64,000 nucleotides of DNA from Lates calcarifer (Eukaryota; Chordata; Actinopteri; Centropomidae). A program made the position numbers and the translations under genes. Where the stretch lies: contig NC_066852.1 of assembly GCF_001640805.2 (NCBI RefSeq), positions 13,914,194-13,978,193 on the forward strand, given 5' to 3'. Below the pieces are notes generated by a model. That model had not been told where the DNA came from, ran no database searches, and saw only the letters and a list, made by a program, of their open reading frames with translations. Below, in pieces: positions 1 through 11,552 of the stretch (its first letter is position 1; every line of letters begins with the position of its first letter).

Positions 1-791
1 CGCTGTTTCTCCTGGATCTTCTTCATCTCCTCGGCATATTTACAGAAAGTATTCCCAAATTTGGACCACACTTTGTAGGGCACCGTAATTGAGTTGCGGT
101 ACGTTGGCTTCACCTCGCTTACCCTCATGAACACACCGTACTTATTGGATCCGACGTCGAAGAAAAACCGCTTGTTGTCCACAGTCAATGATGACCCTTC
201 GGGCAACTCTGCAGGTTCGTCCTCTACACCGTAATCGTCAATAAGTTTAGCCAAAGCGTCACGAAACTCAATAAGTCCCTGGGCAGGCAGAGCAATCGTC
301 TGGCCTTGCGTGGATCCCAAACCGGGCCCCCGGTTAACGGTCTGTCGAATCCTCAGAAACCGTCCCCTCTGGTTCTCTTTCAGATCCATGTAGTATTTCC
401 GATTCTCTCGGACCAAGAACTCGCTTTTGAGTGCTCGCCTGGGCTCGTCTTGTACCATTCCCGGGTTGCTCGGACCCAGCTGGGCATAATGTTCGATGAA
501 GTCCCCCAAGTAGTCACGGAACTCGACCGCCACGGACATGGACAGAGTGAGGCGGCTCTTGTTTCCACCGGCCCCGACTTCTGCTATCTTTAAGAAGCGG
601 CCTTTCGCGTTTTGCTTAACGTCCAAATAGAAGCGTTTGTTTTGGATGTCAACTCGCTTCGACGCCAACTCTTGTGTCTCATGCTGGAGCCCGGAAGCCG
701 AGCCCGCCCCTCCTGTCGCTAGGTGCATGGAACCGAAGCCTGGGCCCGTGGCTGCTCCTCCCTGCTCACTTCCACTGTCTCTGTCCGCCAT
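1..791 (-). CDS. pura: Pur-alpha, transcriptional activator and ssDNA/RNA-binding protein (3' end cut by window edge)
   Basis: Pur-alpha binds purine-rich single-stranded DNA and RNA and acts in transcription, replication control and neuronal mRNA transport, in nucleus and cytoplasm (family knowledge). The minus-strand frame starts at the ATG 791-789 and stays open for 263 codons to the window edge with no intron, as expected for PURA, whose coding sequence is one exon. It opens [12 protein letters not shown], the known PURA start. Three PUR repeats follow: about residues 40-105 ([20 protein letters not shown]), 122-190 ([20 protein letters not shown]) and 198-263 ([19 protein letters not shown]), each with the KRFYxD/RKYYxD/KRFFxD core. 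[15 protein letters not shown] and [12 protein letters not shown] favour PURA over PURB. The last visible residues are KKIQEKQ; the human protein is about 322 residues, so the C-terminal tail is missing here. The N-terminus is short and lacks the long glycine run of the human protein. It is divergent from nrg2. Confidence 0.96.
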   Translation of the reverse strand, partial: MADRDSGSEQGGAATGPGFGSMHLATGGAGSASGLQHETQELASKRVDIQNKRFYLDVKQNAKGRFLKIAEVGAGGNKSRLTLSMSVAVEFRDYLGDFIEHYAQLGPSNPGMVQDEPRRALKSEFLVRENRKYYMDLKENQRGRFLRIRQTVNRGPGLGSTQGQTIALPAQGLIEFRDALAKLIDDYGVEDEPAELPEGSSLTVDNKRFFFDVGSNKYGVFMRVSEVKPTYRNSITVPYKVWSKFGNTFCKYAEEMKKIQEKQ

Positions 792-3700
792 GATGCTGCC
801 TGCCTGCCTTCTCCCTCTGTCTGCTGCAAAGCCACGGCCAGCCACAGTGAACGCCGGAGCTCTCGCGAGATCTACATAGAGAGGTATGAAAAAGCGAGGG
901 AGACGTTAATGCGGAGCGAGGAAGACGGTGTATTTTCTCCCACTGAGGTGAGCTGACATGGTTATTGAAATGAAACTCTCGGTTGTTTCGAGAGAAATGC
1001 ACCCCCACGCTCTGGTTAAGTTTCACTTTGTCGACACGGCCTCTGAAAATTGCGGTGCTTTTTGTCTGGAAAGACCCTAGCTTGCCCCCTGTTTTAACGT
1101 GAGCTGAGGAAACATCTATCCTTCTAAAGAAGCACTGGTTAACACAGGACCTGTCTCTGCTCACATCTAGGGAGTTAACGATTTAACAAACGATGACCTA
1201 CTTGTGATAACCTAACCTTACTGCTTATTTTTTGTACTTAGTTTTGAGTACGGAGCCAAAATTGGGCCGAAATCAGTGTTTTCCAAGTCATAAGAAAATC
1301 CTGTTATAACAGTCAAGTCCCTCAAATTTTATTCTTAAACCTATTTTTTATAACTAATTCTTCCGCATCTAAACAAAGTCATTAGGCCTCAACCTCTAAT
1401 TAAATGTATTAAAATATTTAACGGAAGTATATTAATACTAGTAATAAAATTCTATTAATAAGAAGACCGATTAATACAAGTGAGTAATTTCTTAACCCGA
1501 TAACAGGCCTGTAGCCACATCCACTGGCACAGGAACCATAACATATATGCAAGGTAATCAATAGCTTACACTTAAAGGACACATCACTATATTCAATTTC
1601 AGTTATTTATTTCAAAATCAGACACGCTACTCCTCGTGTTAATTAGGCAACATCACTTTATTTATTTTTTAACATTACATTAGAAATTGTTCTTTCACAT
1701 CTTAAATCAGATTTGCTCTACAAGCATGGCGGTACAGTGTTGTCAAAACTTGTCGGAAAAAGGACAGGCAGTTACCGCAGGAACAGTGTAGGCTACTAGC
1801 ATCTCAAATAAATTTATGCAAAGATTAGGCCACCTCACAACATTGTGTTAGCTAGCTAATGTCGTGATAGAGGAGTTTGCTAATACTTACGCTAGCTCTA
1901 GTTAGATTAAAAGCGATACAAATCTTCATCGCTTTCGAGGCCTATTATTAGTTCAACCTGGAAGGTTTGGAAGAGGAGGTAAAACCCGAGAGTTTCTTCC
2001 TCTTGTGAACTCTGGCTGTAATTAGCTTGAAGCCATTTCAGAGGCAAGAAAACGTTCATAAGAAACTTAAAGTCACATCCGTACGCTCACTGGGCCTATG
2101 GTCCAAAATCTGTTACACAGGCTATTATAGGCCTTTCCTGTGTCTGCAGCACCACGAACGCGCTCACAAGATACACAACGGAAATAATAGCATTATTTTT
2201 AATATTTGGTCTTGGTGCGACCGTCAGGTCAAGTTGTTTTTTTTCTAGTTAGGCTGTCTCTGAAGTCACGTAATTTATGACTTGAGTCCACACCTTAGTC
2301 AGGAGTCGCCAGGCTATTTTAAATCACCCATGTGTCTGAGCCTGGTCGGAGCGTTATGCTGCAGTATGAGCGGCTGTGCTGCTCACAGGCCTGCTGCACC
2401 TCTCAACTGTTTAGCTCGTAGGCCTGTCTCTTCCTAATTCAGCTGTCTGTCCTCCTCCATGCTGCAGTCGCGTTTAACGATGAGGGGTGTTTATTATGTC
2501 AGATATGCCTCTCTTATAGCAGCACGTCATACAGTAGTAGCCCAGAAATCTGTGTTGGATAGGCCTGCATGGAAATGATACCCATAATTAGATATTTGCA
2601 GTCTATAGCATAGACTGTCATTATATGAACACATCCAAGCATCACTGTGTTTACATTTAGGCTTGCATATTCATAGTCTGTTACTTATTAGACCAAGCTT
2701 ACAAATAGCTGTTAAAACTCTCATGTGAAATTCTAAAAAAAGGAAAATTTAATTTTAGCATAGATTTGCATTTATTTGTGCTAAAAATACACAAAATTAA
2801 ATACAAAAATTAAAAAGGGAAGTACGTTTTAATAGGCTACACACAACATTTACCTGTTATTGGTCACTTGTGCAAATACTGTCCCCATGCTGGCGATACT
2901 TTCTCCATAGTAATAAATCTTCCTTCTTGTCCACCTGGAAACAAATTTGATTGCGCAATCCTTTCACTTTAAGTATTAAGGCTATACAGGCCTATATTTA
3001 ATTTTTAAAGTTAGCCTATATTCGTTTGTGCTACGCATGAATTCCTGCACATCATGTATGGGCGTTTATAATATTCCTTTAAAACAACTTTTGCATTACT
3101 GGTAAATCATATAAGACAATGATAAATAAAGCTATTTTTTATTTTGAATTGCTGAGAGAAGGAAGCCAGAGTTTTATATGTATTTGTGAACCAGCACCCA
3201 GTATGCATGTGGAAATCTGTGAGACTTTACCTATAATTCAGCCAGGTCTTTACACGCCGAGGGGGGGTAATAACTGCAATAAAGCCGAATTAAAATATTA
3301 ATGAATGTGAATGCTATAAAATGTCTTATATTAATACATAAGAATATCACGTATATGTTTAGCCCAGCATTGTGAAACAGCTGTGTGTGTCGGCCTATAT
3401 GACAAGTCTTTTATGCTGAATCTCATACTAGGCACGCTTTCTTCCTTTTTAGGTAGAAATATCTTGAAGACTATTGGTGGTGCGTTAATGTGTGCGAGCG
3501 TTCAAAGTTGCTGTGCGTCGGACTCCTCCAGGTCTAAATAAAGACGACCAGCAGCTTAACTCTGTTTTAAACTGGACGCTCACTTACAGCTCTCTTTGTC
3601 GATATTCGTTATGGACTTCACAAATATTCATCTTAAAAGGGTGAGTAGTGATCTTTAAAATTGTATTTCGCTCCAAACAAGTCGAATATTCTACTGATGA

Positions 3701-5869
3701 TAGATGGGCCACTGATCTGACCTGTGATTTTATTTTATTGTGAATTTTTCAACCTGCAAATTACATTATTTTTCCTACTAAAAAATGAAAAGAAATAGGC
3801 CTGCATCACACTGACAGAATTATTAAGAATAAATAAGAGACTATGTTACTTTTCTAACATGAACAGTTCTTCAGTGTAGGCGTATTAAAGGCTGTTTGAA
3901 GGCCTTAGTGGAGTTCAGTAACACAAACACAGGCAGTCTGTCCCAGAAACTAAAACACTAAAAACTAAAACCTGTTTACATTTATAAATGCTCTTTTATT
4001 TAGAAATATACATTATTGTAATAATTATTGTCACAAAGTGAAACATTAAGTTTTATCATTTTAAAATATTTTTAAATGCCAAATATTGCCTTGCACTTGT
4101 ATATAAATTCAAAATACTGAATGAGCTATTGTAAATAAGGCTTTCTACAATTCAATGAGTACAACACTGAAATAATCCTAAAGTCAATGAGCATATAACA
4201 TAATGAAATAATACCCAATGGACGAGTATAGTAGACTCTGATATTAAGTAGCCTAGTAATGCTGCAGAAAGGCAGAAGTGAACTAATTATTTCTATTTTA
4301 TGCTCGTAATTATTGCCCAAAGCAATAAAAAATAAACAAATGTGTATTAGGATCGTATGAGGTAAAATATTGTCATTAAATTGCTTACTCATAATATTAC
4401 ATCTATTAACCTTAAAATGCTACAGGAAACATGCTAAGAAATAACATTTATTGAAAAACAGTCCAAATATAACATTTGGGCGTTTGCTGATCCCATGAAT
4501 GTCTAGCTTCATGTAAGATGAGGTGAGCACGGCGGCCTAAAGGCATTACCACAGTTCAGTTGATTTTTCTGTCTTTTAACTCACTTACTAAACCTCGATC
4601 CGCGTTTAGATTTGTTCTATAAAATCACTCAAACATACAACATCTTATTCCCTCAAAGGTCGCAGGGGGCTTCCTGATCAGCTCCACAGCAGCCATCGCT
4701 TCTTGTCAAAGAAGATCCAGCAGTGCAACATTCACGTGAGCAAAAATGTATAAAAACTAACTAAATAAATAGTATAAAAGTGTTTAAAATAATATATCAG
4801 TTTATTCTGATGTTCAACATGATGTATGACCACATAGGCTTTTGTGCAGAAATTAATATGCTTTTGGCGGGTTTGTCTTCAACATAGTGAACTTTCCGTG
4901 CAGTTATATTATTTCACTGTTCCTCTCGATGCATTTATTTGAGTCACAGCTTTTAATCAAAGCTGCTGCTGACCTTACTGTCACTGAAACGCCTTTTCTT
5001 TGCTGTTTTCCTCAACCAGGTAGACGCATGTGATAAACAGGATTCTGAAAAACAGGTAGGTAATTCCTGTTACTTATTATAGTGAAAATCAGACGAGGTC
5101 TTGTTGTTTTGGTATTGGATACACATTTTCTATGTAACCTGCGTAGGGTGGTAATATTCCCTCTCCTCTGTGGGCCTCAGTCGGCCTTTAAAAAAAATCC
5201 CAATTTAGCATTTTTTCCGACTTTCTTACATAAAATCTTACCATAGATCGTGTTTCTGCTCAATTTACTTTAATAATAGGCTATAGAGCCCCTGTCTCTG
5301 TGCGGTGCTCCGACAGACCACAAACAACCTGTCAATTTAATTAATCTATCATCAGTCAACACTTGTCCTATTTTTCAGACGAATTTTTAAATCATGAATA
5401 TGTATGAGAAAAAAAGCACTTCTGTTCGGATGCCGAGGCCACGTCCAACGCAGATATCAACCTCAAAAAGATGTTGTCGCAGTTTGCAAAAGGCCGCTGC
5501 TGTGATCACCTCACAAAGTTTTGCCCTACATCCCAACACAGGAATGCTGTGGCGCCGCTCCAAAATGCAGCACCATTATTATTTCAGATCAGACGCACGG
5601 CCGGATGCTGTATGTAAAATGCTTCTGTAAAACTCTGCGAAGCGATGACATATGCTTGGCTGCACGTTAGGACACTTAAAATGCTGCAGGACAGCAACAA
5701 CAATCCCGAATGACATGTAAATAAACCGTCATTCCACCAGCGAGATCCCTTATAAACCTACCTTACCCCGCTCGGTCTGCAGGCGGTGCGCCTTAAAGCC
5801 TCGACGGCGTGCCGCAGGAGACGAGACGAGGCAAAAGACACATGTGAATGTCGCTTGGAGGCCCCCCTG

Positions 5870-5892
5870 TTTTTTTTTTTTTTTTTTTTTTT
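5870..5892. repeat. poly-T homopolymer (23 T)
   Basis: An uninterrupted run of 23 T follows gcccccctg inside the GC-richer patch of the intergenic region. No other sign of a retroposon (target-site duplication, RNA polymerase III boxes) was seen, so it may be a simple slippage tract. Confidence 0.9.
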
Positions 5893-7308
5893 ATGACAGC
5901 GCCGCGGTACTGCTTCTGCCTGCTTGACAAGATGGACAAGAAAACGGCGAGTCGTGGCACGGAGAGAGCGACACACGCACAAGTTCAACGCCGCACGTTT
6001 TCACCTCTGATGTCAACACGCACTGTTTTGACTCGGTGGTGCGCGCCCCCTCTTGGTGGAACTGAGGAATTACAGCTTTGCCTTCTGATGGTAACAGGTA
6101 GGGCAACATTTTTGGGCAACTGTAATGGAGGGCAGCGATTGAATTTAGCATTACCAGCATCAACACCATATTACAAGATACTTTGCCTCACATTACTGCA
6201 GAGTTGGATATTTCAGGGAATCAATATTACACCCGTGTACATAACACCTATGCATCTATTCTGTTGGTGTTAAGAGTGCTGTTTAAAAAGCACACTGGCA
6301 GTTGTTGTTTGAGGAGAGAGAACTTCAGATCCCACAACAATAATTGCTTTTATGTCTGTGCCTGACATCAGCAACTCTATAAGACTAATTTATAGGCCTT
6401 GTAAAATTTCAGCACCACGGAGAGCAGCCATGTCTGTGTCAGATCTGCAGGACAAGCAAATGAAAACACAAGCAAATGTGTAGGTTTAGGTGCATTCTAT
6501 ACATTTACAACAGACATTAGTTTATTATGAGACTCATAGAGTCCCTGTAATCCAATGTAATAATTTATTGTCTTAAACTGTATAGGCCACTGAGAGCACA
6601 CGCGATTATTTTAGTCCACATCGAGCATATTTTTTTTTGGACGTAACTCAGATTTAGTACCCTGCTTTTCCTAAGTGTGTATCTTTTATCTGTTTGATTT
6701 ACAACAGCATTTACAAGAAGTGTGTGTCAGATAGCTCATAAATACACTGTGGTCAGCAGGTGTCGCTCTTTGTGAACACTGTCAGTAGCCTACAACATCC
6801 TGTATCCGCAATCTATTTGGTATTTAGGCTAAACCAAACCAAACCACTACTATCAACTTGACCTAAACACCGCCCCTGATGATAATCAAACGTGTTAATA
6901 TTCCTATGTTAAATCGTGTTTCTTATTTAGGTCTAAGTCCTCTGCCATATAGAGATGCGTTATCATGTGAGCGTATATTATAATTGTAATAACAGAGGAG
7001 CATACTTTAACTGTATTTTCTCCCCCTGAAGAGGTTCAAATAGTTGTTTTTCTGCTTCGGACTCCAATATTGCAGCTGTTTTAGCTGTATGGATTTGATG
7101 CGGCGCTTCAACATCAGTTTTTTTCAGAGGCAGAGCAGCGAATGTGACCTGAATACAGGGCATGACTTAATGGGATGAGACGCAAAACTCATTCAAAACA
7201 GTCTCTTGAAGAATCTGAAATGCTTTCGCAGCCTTAGTCATCGCAGCCATATGATTTCTCTAGGCCCACCGGAGTATATGCGGCTGCATTTTTCATTGTG
7301 AACCCATT

Positions 7309-7358
7309 TCATTTTTTTCTTTTTTTCTTTCTTTTTTCCTTTTTCTTTTTGTTTTTGG
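7309..7358. repeat. T-rich polypyrimidine stretch
   Basis: About 50 bases almost entirely T and C, with short C interruptions, upstream of the nrg2 5' UTR. It may be a nucleosome-poor promoter-proximal tract, but that is inference. Confidence 0.7.
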
Positions 7359-7958
7359 AGTAATGCCTTGGCTACAGTGAGATGCGATTTTGAGGAGGGG
7401 AACAGTCATGGATTTAGGATTTCGTTTGTTTCATTATAACGTGAGATCACCGCTGATAAAACACCATGGAGTGATTGACACGCAGTAACTGGGTTTAGGG
7501 AGTGAGGAGATCGACCTTTTGGTCCGTCGGTTGCCTGTATCTCAGTGCTCCAATCCTGCGTTTTTTGTTGACGGAGCCCCTTGGCAATCGGCATTATTTT
7601 CTCTCCGTCTGTGGCTAGTGGGGGAGGCGGAGAGAGAGCCGCGGTGGAAGGCGGCGTATTAGCGTTTATAGCTGCCGATCAGAAATACCGTTTTATTTTT
7701 TGGAATGAAACGTGGCTTTTGTTTTTTGCGACCGGACTACCAAACTTGTGGTTCACTGCAGCATTTTGCGTCTTTTCCCTCCGCTGCAGATGATACAGAA
7801 AACCATCATAGCGGTACCCCACCACTGCAATTTTTGGGCAAAGATAAGAGTGGCGTCGTCTTGCAGTTAAGGCTACTATGGCAGCATAGGGGGCATCTTC
7901 TGGAGGGGAGAATCCGCCAATTCCTTGCTTTGCCTATCTTACAATGCCTTATTATTAG

Positions 7959-8231
7959 CAGAAAGCAGTGACTGGATTTGAAACCCAGCATCGCCCCGCG
8001 GTTCGCCCCCCCCCTCCCCCCCTTTTCAAAGCTGCTCTTTACCCACTGAAAATCACTGGAAAAAGCAGCGGATCCCGATGGCATGGACACTTATGCAAGG
8101 TCTGCCGCGCTGCCGTGCTACTGGAGCCTACTTGCTGTCTCTTCATTCAACCCAGCTCCATCGCCATCGCCCCGCAGCCGAGAGAGCCCTGCCGCAACGC
8201 GACCAGCGACCACCGAGCCAAAGCAGGCGGC
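7959..8231 (+). promoter_or_regulatory. nrg2: nrg2 5' UTR segment, open in the coding frame but without ATG
   Basis: This stretch is in frame with the nrg2 start and open for 91 codons after an in-frame TAG at 7956-7958, yet contains no ATG in that frame; its first GTG is at 7968. Because of the upstream stop and the lack of another ATG, the start at 8232 is fixed. The conceptual peptide is proline- and basic-rich and ends RAKAGG just before MRLD. I recall that mammalian NRG2 has a long N-terminal extension ending in a similar AGG before MRRD, so leftover or non-AUG coding function is conceivable but not shown. GC-box-like ggggaggcgg lies further upstream near 7620. Confidence 0.5.
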
Positions 8232-8640
8232 ATGAGGCTTGATTCAGTACATTTATCCATGCTGGTCATCGGGGTCTCATTCGCCTGCTACTCCCCGAGT
8301 TTGAATTCCCTGCAGGACCAGGCTTACAAATCCGCCGTGGTGATCGAGGGCAAGGTGCAGTCTACGCCTGTGAACGTCTCCGCGGAGCCGTACCGTGTGA
8401 ATGTCAAAGTGCTGGATGTTTGGCCCCTAAACAGTGGGGGTCTGGAGCGAGAACAGCTCGTCACCGTGGGGGAATTTGGATCTGAGGCTCCGTGCACCAA
8501 AGTGAAGAAGAACCACAAGTACATTTTTTTCATGGACCCCACTGACGAGCCCTTGGTTTTCAAGGCATCGTTTGCGCCTCTGGACACGAGTGGAAAGAAC
8601 CTTAAAAAGGATGTTGGGAAGATCTTGTGTGAGGACTGCG
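8232..8640 (+). CDS. nrg2: neuregulin 2, first coding exon (canonical N-terminus)
   Basis: NRG2 is a membrane-anchored EGF-family growth factor that activates ErbB3/ErbB4 in neural and heart tissue (family knowledge). This exon encodes residues 1-136 plus one base. The start is the first ATG after an in-frame TAG at 7956; it begins MRLDSVHLSMLVIGVSFACY, with a hydrophobic signal-like segment at residues 8-19. SPSLNSLQDQAYKSAVVIEG (21-40) and PLVFKASFAPLDTSGKNLKK (107-126) closely match the N-terminal domain I remember from mammalian NRG2. There is a glycosylation sequon NVS at 48-50 and cysteines at 19, 88, 133 and 136. The exon ends GAC TGC G before gtaagt, phase 1, matching the phase of the Ig exon at 42988. 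Teleosts often keep two nrg2 paralogues; this sequence alone does not tell me whether it is the a or b copy. Confidence 0.95.
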
Positions 8641-11552
8641 GTAAGTTAATGTATTGTGGATCACCGGTGAAGTCCAACCCGGAAGAATGAACGGTCTGTT
8701 ATCAGCCTCCCCTCTGGCTTAGGGCTTTTTTGGTAACAGGCGCTCTGGTGAATTGTGGTTATTATGGCCACAGCATGGTCTGGAGTCAGTGGGTACCAGA
8801 TAGGTGCCTAAGGGGCGTCTATGCAGCAATTTTCGACAACTCTCGCAGGCTCCCATAGCCCACATGATCAATCAAACTCTCTTTCTCGCTTTCTCTCTCC
8901 CATTCTCTCTCCCCTGAACTGCATCAGACATGCGCCTCGCACTGTTGCTTGTGAGGAATTGCAGTTTGTGTGTATCGAACTATCTGCATCCTGCAAACCC
9001 GCATTATACTTTAAACGTTTTAGGCTCTTTGCAATGCTTTTTTTTCATCATCTTCCTTGGCTTGATAAACATCTTTCTGTTTAACACACATGTTGCAGCT
9101 TTTTATATGAACACATGCACATGCATTTCATGGACCCGGTACAATTTCAGGACCAGGGACAGCGGCCTGCATCACTGGCGTCACGTGTGCCCCTAGCAAA
9201 CTGGTTCCTAAGCTAAATTTAGGCTTACGCCCTGCTTTAATGCTTTAATACCCTACACTTTGGCATAGCTGTCCTGTATACACACATGCACGCTCAGTAC
9301 AGATAGAGAGCTAGCACTGTGCGTTAACCGGTGCTAGCCTGGAATCGGTTAGACTGGTGTTGAAAATATCACAGCATCAACGTTATCAGCCAAAACTTTA
9401 GGCTTTTCTTTTTCGGATTCATGCACAAATAGTTCAGGAATGGACTTTGGTCAGCAGATGTCGCCCTTAGGGAGTCATTCTAAAATCACATCAGGCACAT
9501 TTTATCTGTAGTAAGACGTTATTTCTTTATTTCTTAGTGTACTCATGGTCAGTGATGGTATTAAAGTGTCTTTATGTCGTTTCTCTCTTTCTCTCTCCAT
9601 CTCTCACGTGGCTTGTTGATCTGACAAAATGAAAACCGGGGCTGATCATACTGTTTAGGCTACGGAACTTATTGATTGAGTAGAATGCAGCATACTGTTG
9701 CACTGATGTTGGTGCAGTAGGCTGCACACAGATACATTAATTCTTATGCATGTGTGCACGGATGCACAGACACTTTTTTTTTTTTTGCTGCAAAACTGTG
9801 CACTGTTTAGTGATCGAATTCGTAGGGGATTCTGTCACTACATTTGTGGGAGCCAACAGCTCCCGTGGCACAGATGGTTTTCTAGCTCTTCAACAGGGTA
9901 AAATGAGTCTCTGCTACTTAAATTATAAAGCAGTGTCAGTGTGTCTGTAACTGGATCCTTAACATCTCTCAGTACTTGTCATAGAGCCACTCCTTTACTT
10001 GTGTCTACAACTAATGTCCCATGCTGGTCAGCCTCCAGCACAACTTCAAAATAGGCACCCTGTCTTAAGTAATTTGAATGTATTGAGTCCATTGAGTGTA
10101 TGTCACACATACAATTTAAAAAAATCATCTTTTAACACCATAGTATGGTAGACACAGTTGTAATTCCACTAAAGTGTTGTGGCCTAGAACATGGTGTGTG
10201 CCCTGTGCTGCCACCTTGTTAAATCCGCTTACCCTGTACTCATGAGACACCAAATGCTCCCGTCTCTTCTTGATTTTGCCGCACTCACTCTGGCTTTTAA
10301 ACTCATCATCCCATTAGAGAGGTAACACAGAACGGACCTTATTACCTCTTGAGTTTCTTGAACAGCCCAAACATCCCCTGTCAATTCCTCTGCCACTTAG
10401 CAAAGCTTGTCAGTGATGTGATCACACTGGCACGGCCACCTCACTGTGTTACCTGAGAGAGTTGCCACGCCCGCTTCCTGGGCTTCTGTAGCTCTCTTTT
10501 GTTTACTTCAAAGTACCCATCAACACAGCTAATGTCGCTCTGGTGCCATTGTGTGACCATTATAGTTGAGTGGATTCTTACTCAGTGTAATTGAGTAATT
10601 GAGTACCCCCCCACCCCCCCATCATGCCATTTTCAACATAGCCTTTCATAAAGACAGATAAACAATCAGTCCCTTGACATCATCTTGTCCTTTTGAGCTC
10701 CCTCCTTTATTCAGTAGGGATTCTGGATCAGCAATGTTCCGCTGACTGCTTCTTTCCTTCATATTAAGATCCCTAACATTGTGTCCTCGCCTTGAACCTT
10801 GAACTGCTGCATATGCAGCTTTGTCTGAGCCCAGGCATTGAGTCCAGGCCCACTTAGCACACATCCCAGACTTGCCTTAAATCCCTCTTGTGCAGAGGTG
10901 CACAAGCTCCCAAGTGTATGAACCAGGGGACTGACTGTACATACTGTACAGTTCTCAAAGTGATGCAGTTGTTGTCTTCTGGTTCCTAAGGGCTGCCTGA
11001 AAAACAGACCTTACCACCTGCACCTTTTCCTCAGGTCTCAGCTGGGAACTCTGGGTTCTTGCCAAAGGAGTAAAGAAAACAACAAGAAATACAGTTTTAC
11101 TGACATAGATAACAACAAACATAAGCAAACAGAGGCTCACATAAAGTTATAATTTCTGTTCCTCATACTGTTCCTCTGCCAGTGACATAAGCAGATCATA
11201 GTGTACAAGTACAATGTTGTCTCTGAGATTATTGTACTGTAAAGAAAAGAGTGTAGTACAGACTGTAAACATTTCAGTCAAGTACTGTATCTTAGCATCA
11301 ACACAGCAAGTGTTTCCTGGAGGTGCAGTGTTGCTTTTTGACAAGTCACTGATGATGACAAAACACTGTCACCTTTAACATGAAGTTTGCCTAAACATGT
11401 AAGGCACATGCATATTGAGCATATTTGTTTCACAGTGGATCATATGCAATATTTTTCTGCAGCCACCTGAATTTAAATTATAAAGCTCTGTGACCTTTTC
11501 TTCAGTGCATATTTTGTATTTAGTCCTCTTTTTAGCTTTTTGAGTGTACAAT

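Larger units (their letters stand above)
792..7958. other. intergenic region between divergent pura and nrg2
   Basis: No protein gene was recognised here. The first few hundred bases are GC-richer and carry CpGs, as expected for the pura 5' UTR and promoter; on the minus strand, the sequence just upstream of the ATG (near 826) has an acceptor-like tttgcag, so a spliced 5' UTR is possible but unproven. From about 1200 to 3400 the DNA is AT-rich and featureless. Between 3450 and 5400 several splice-site-like signals line up (see findings). A GC- and CpG-richer patch with a TATAAA lies at 5750-6060. A 23-base T run is at 5870-5892 and a T-rich polypyrimidine stretch at about 7309-7358. The nrg2 5' UTR and promoter should occupy roughly the last kilobase. 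Confidence 0.6.

Noticed and set aside
7968..8231. Upstream extension of nrg2 as ordinary coding sequence
   Set aside because: The first codon is GTG, not ATG, and an in-frame TAG lies at 7956; the annotated start stays at 8232, with the extension listed only as a finding.
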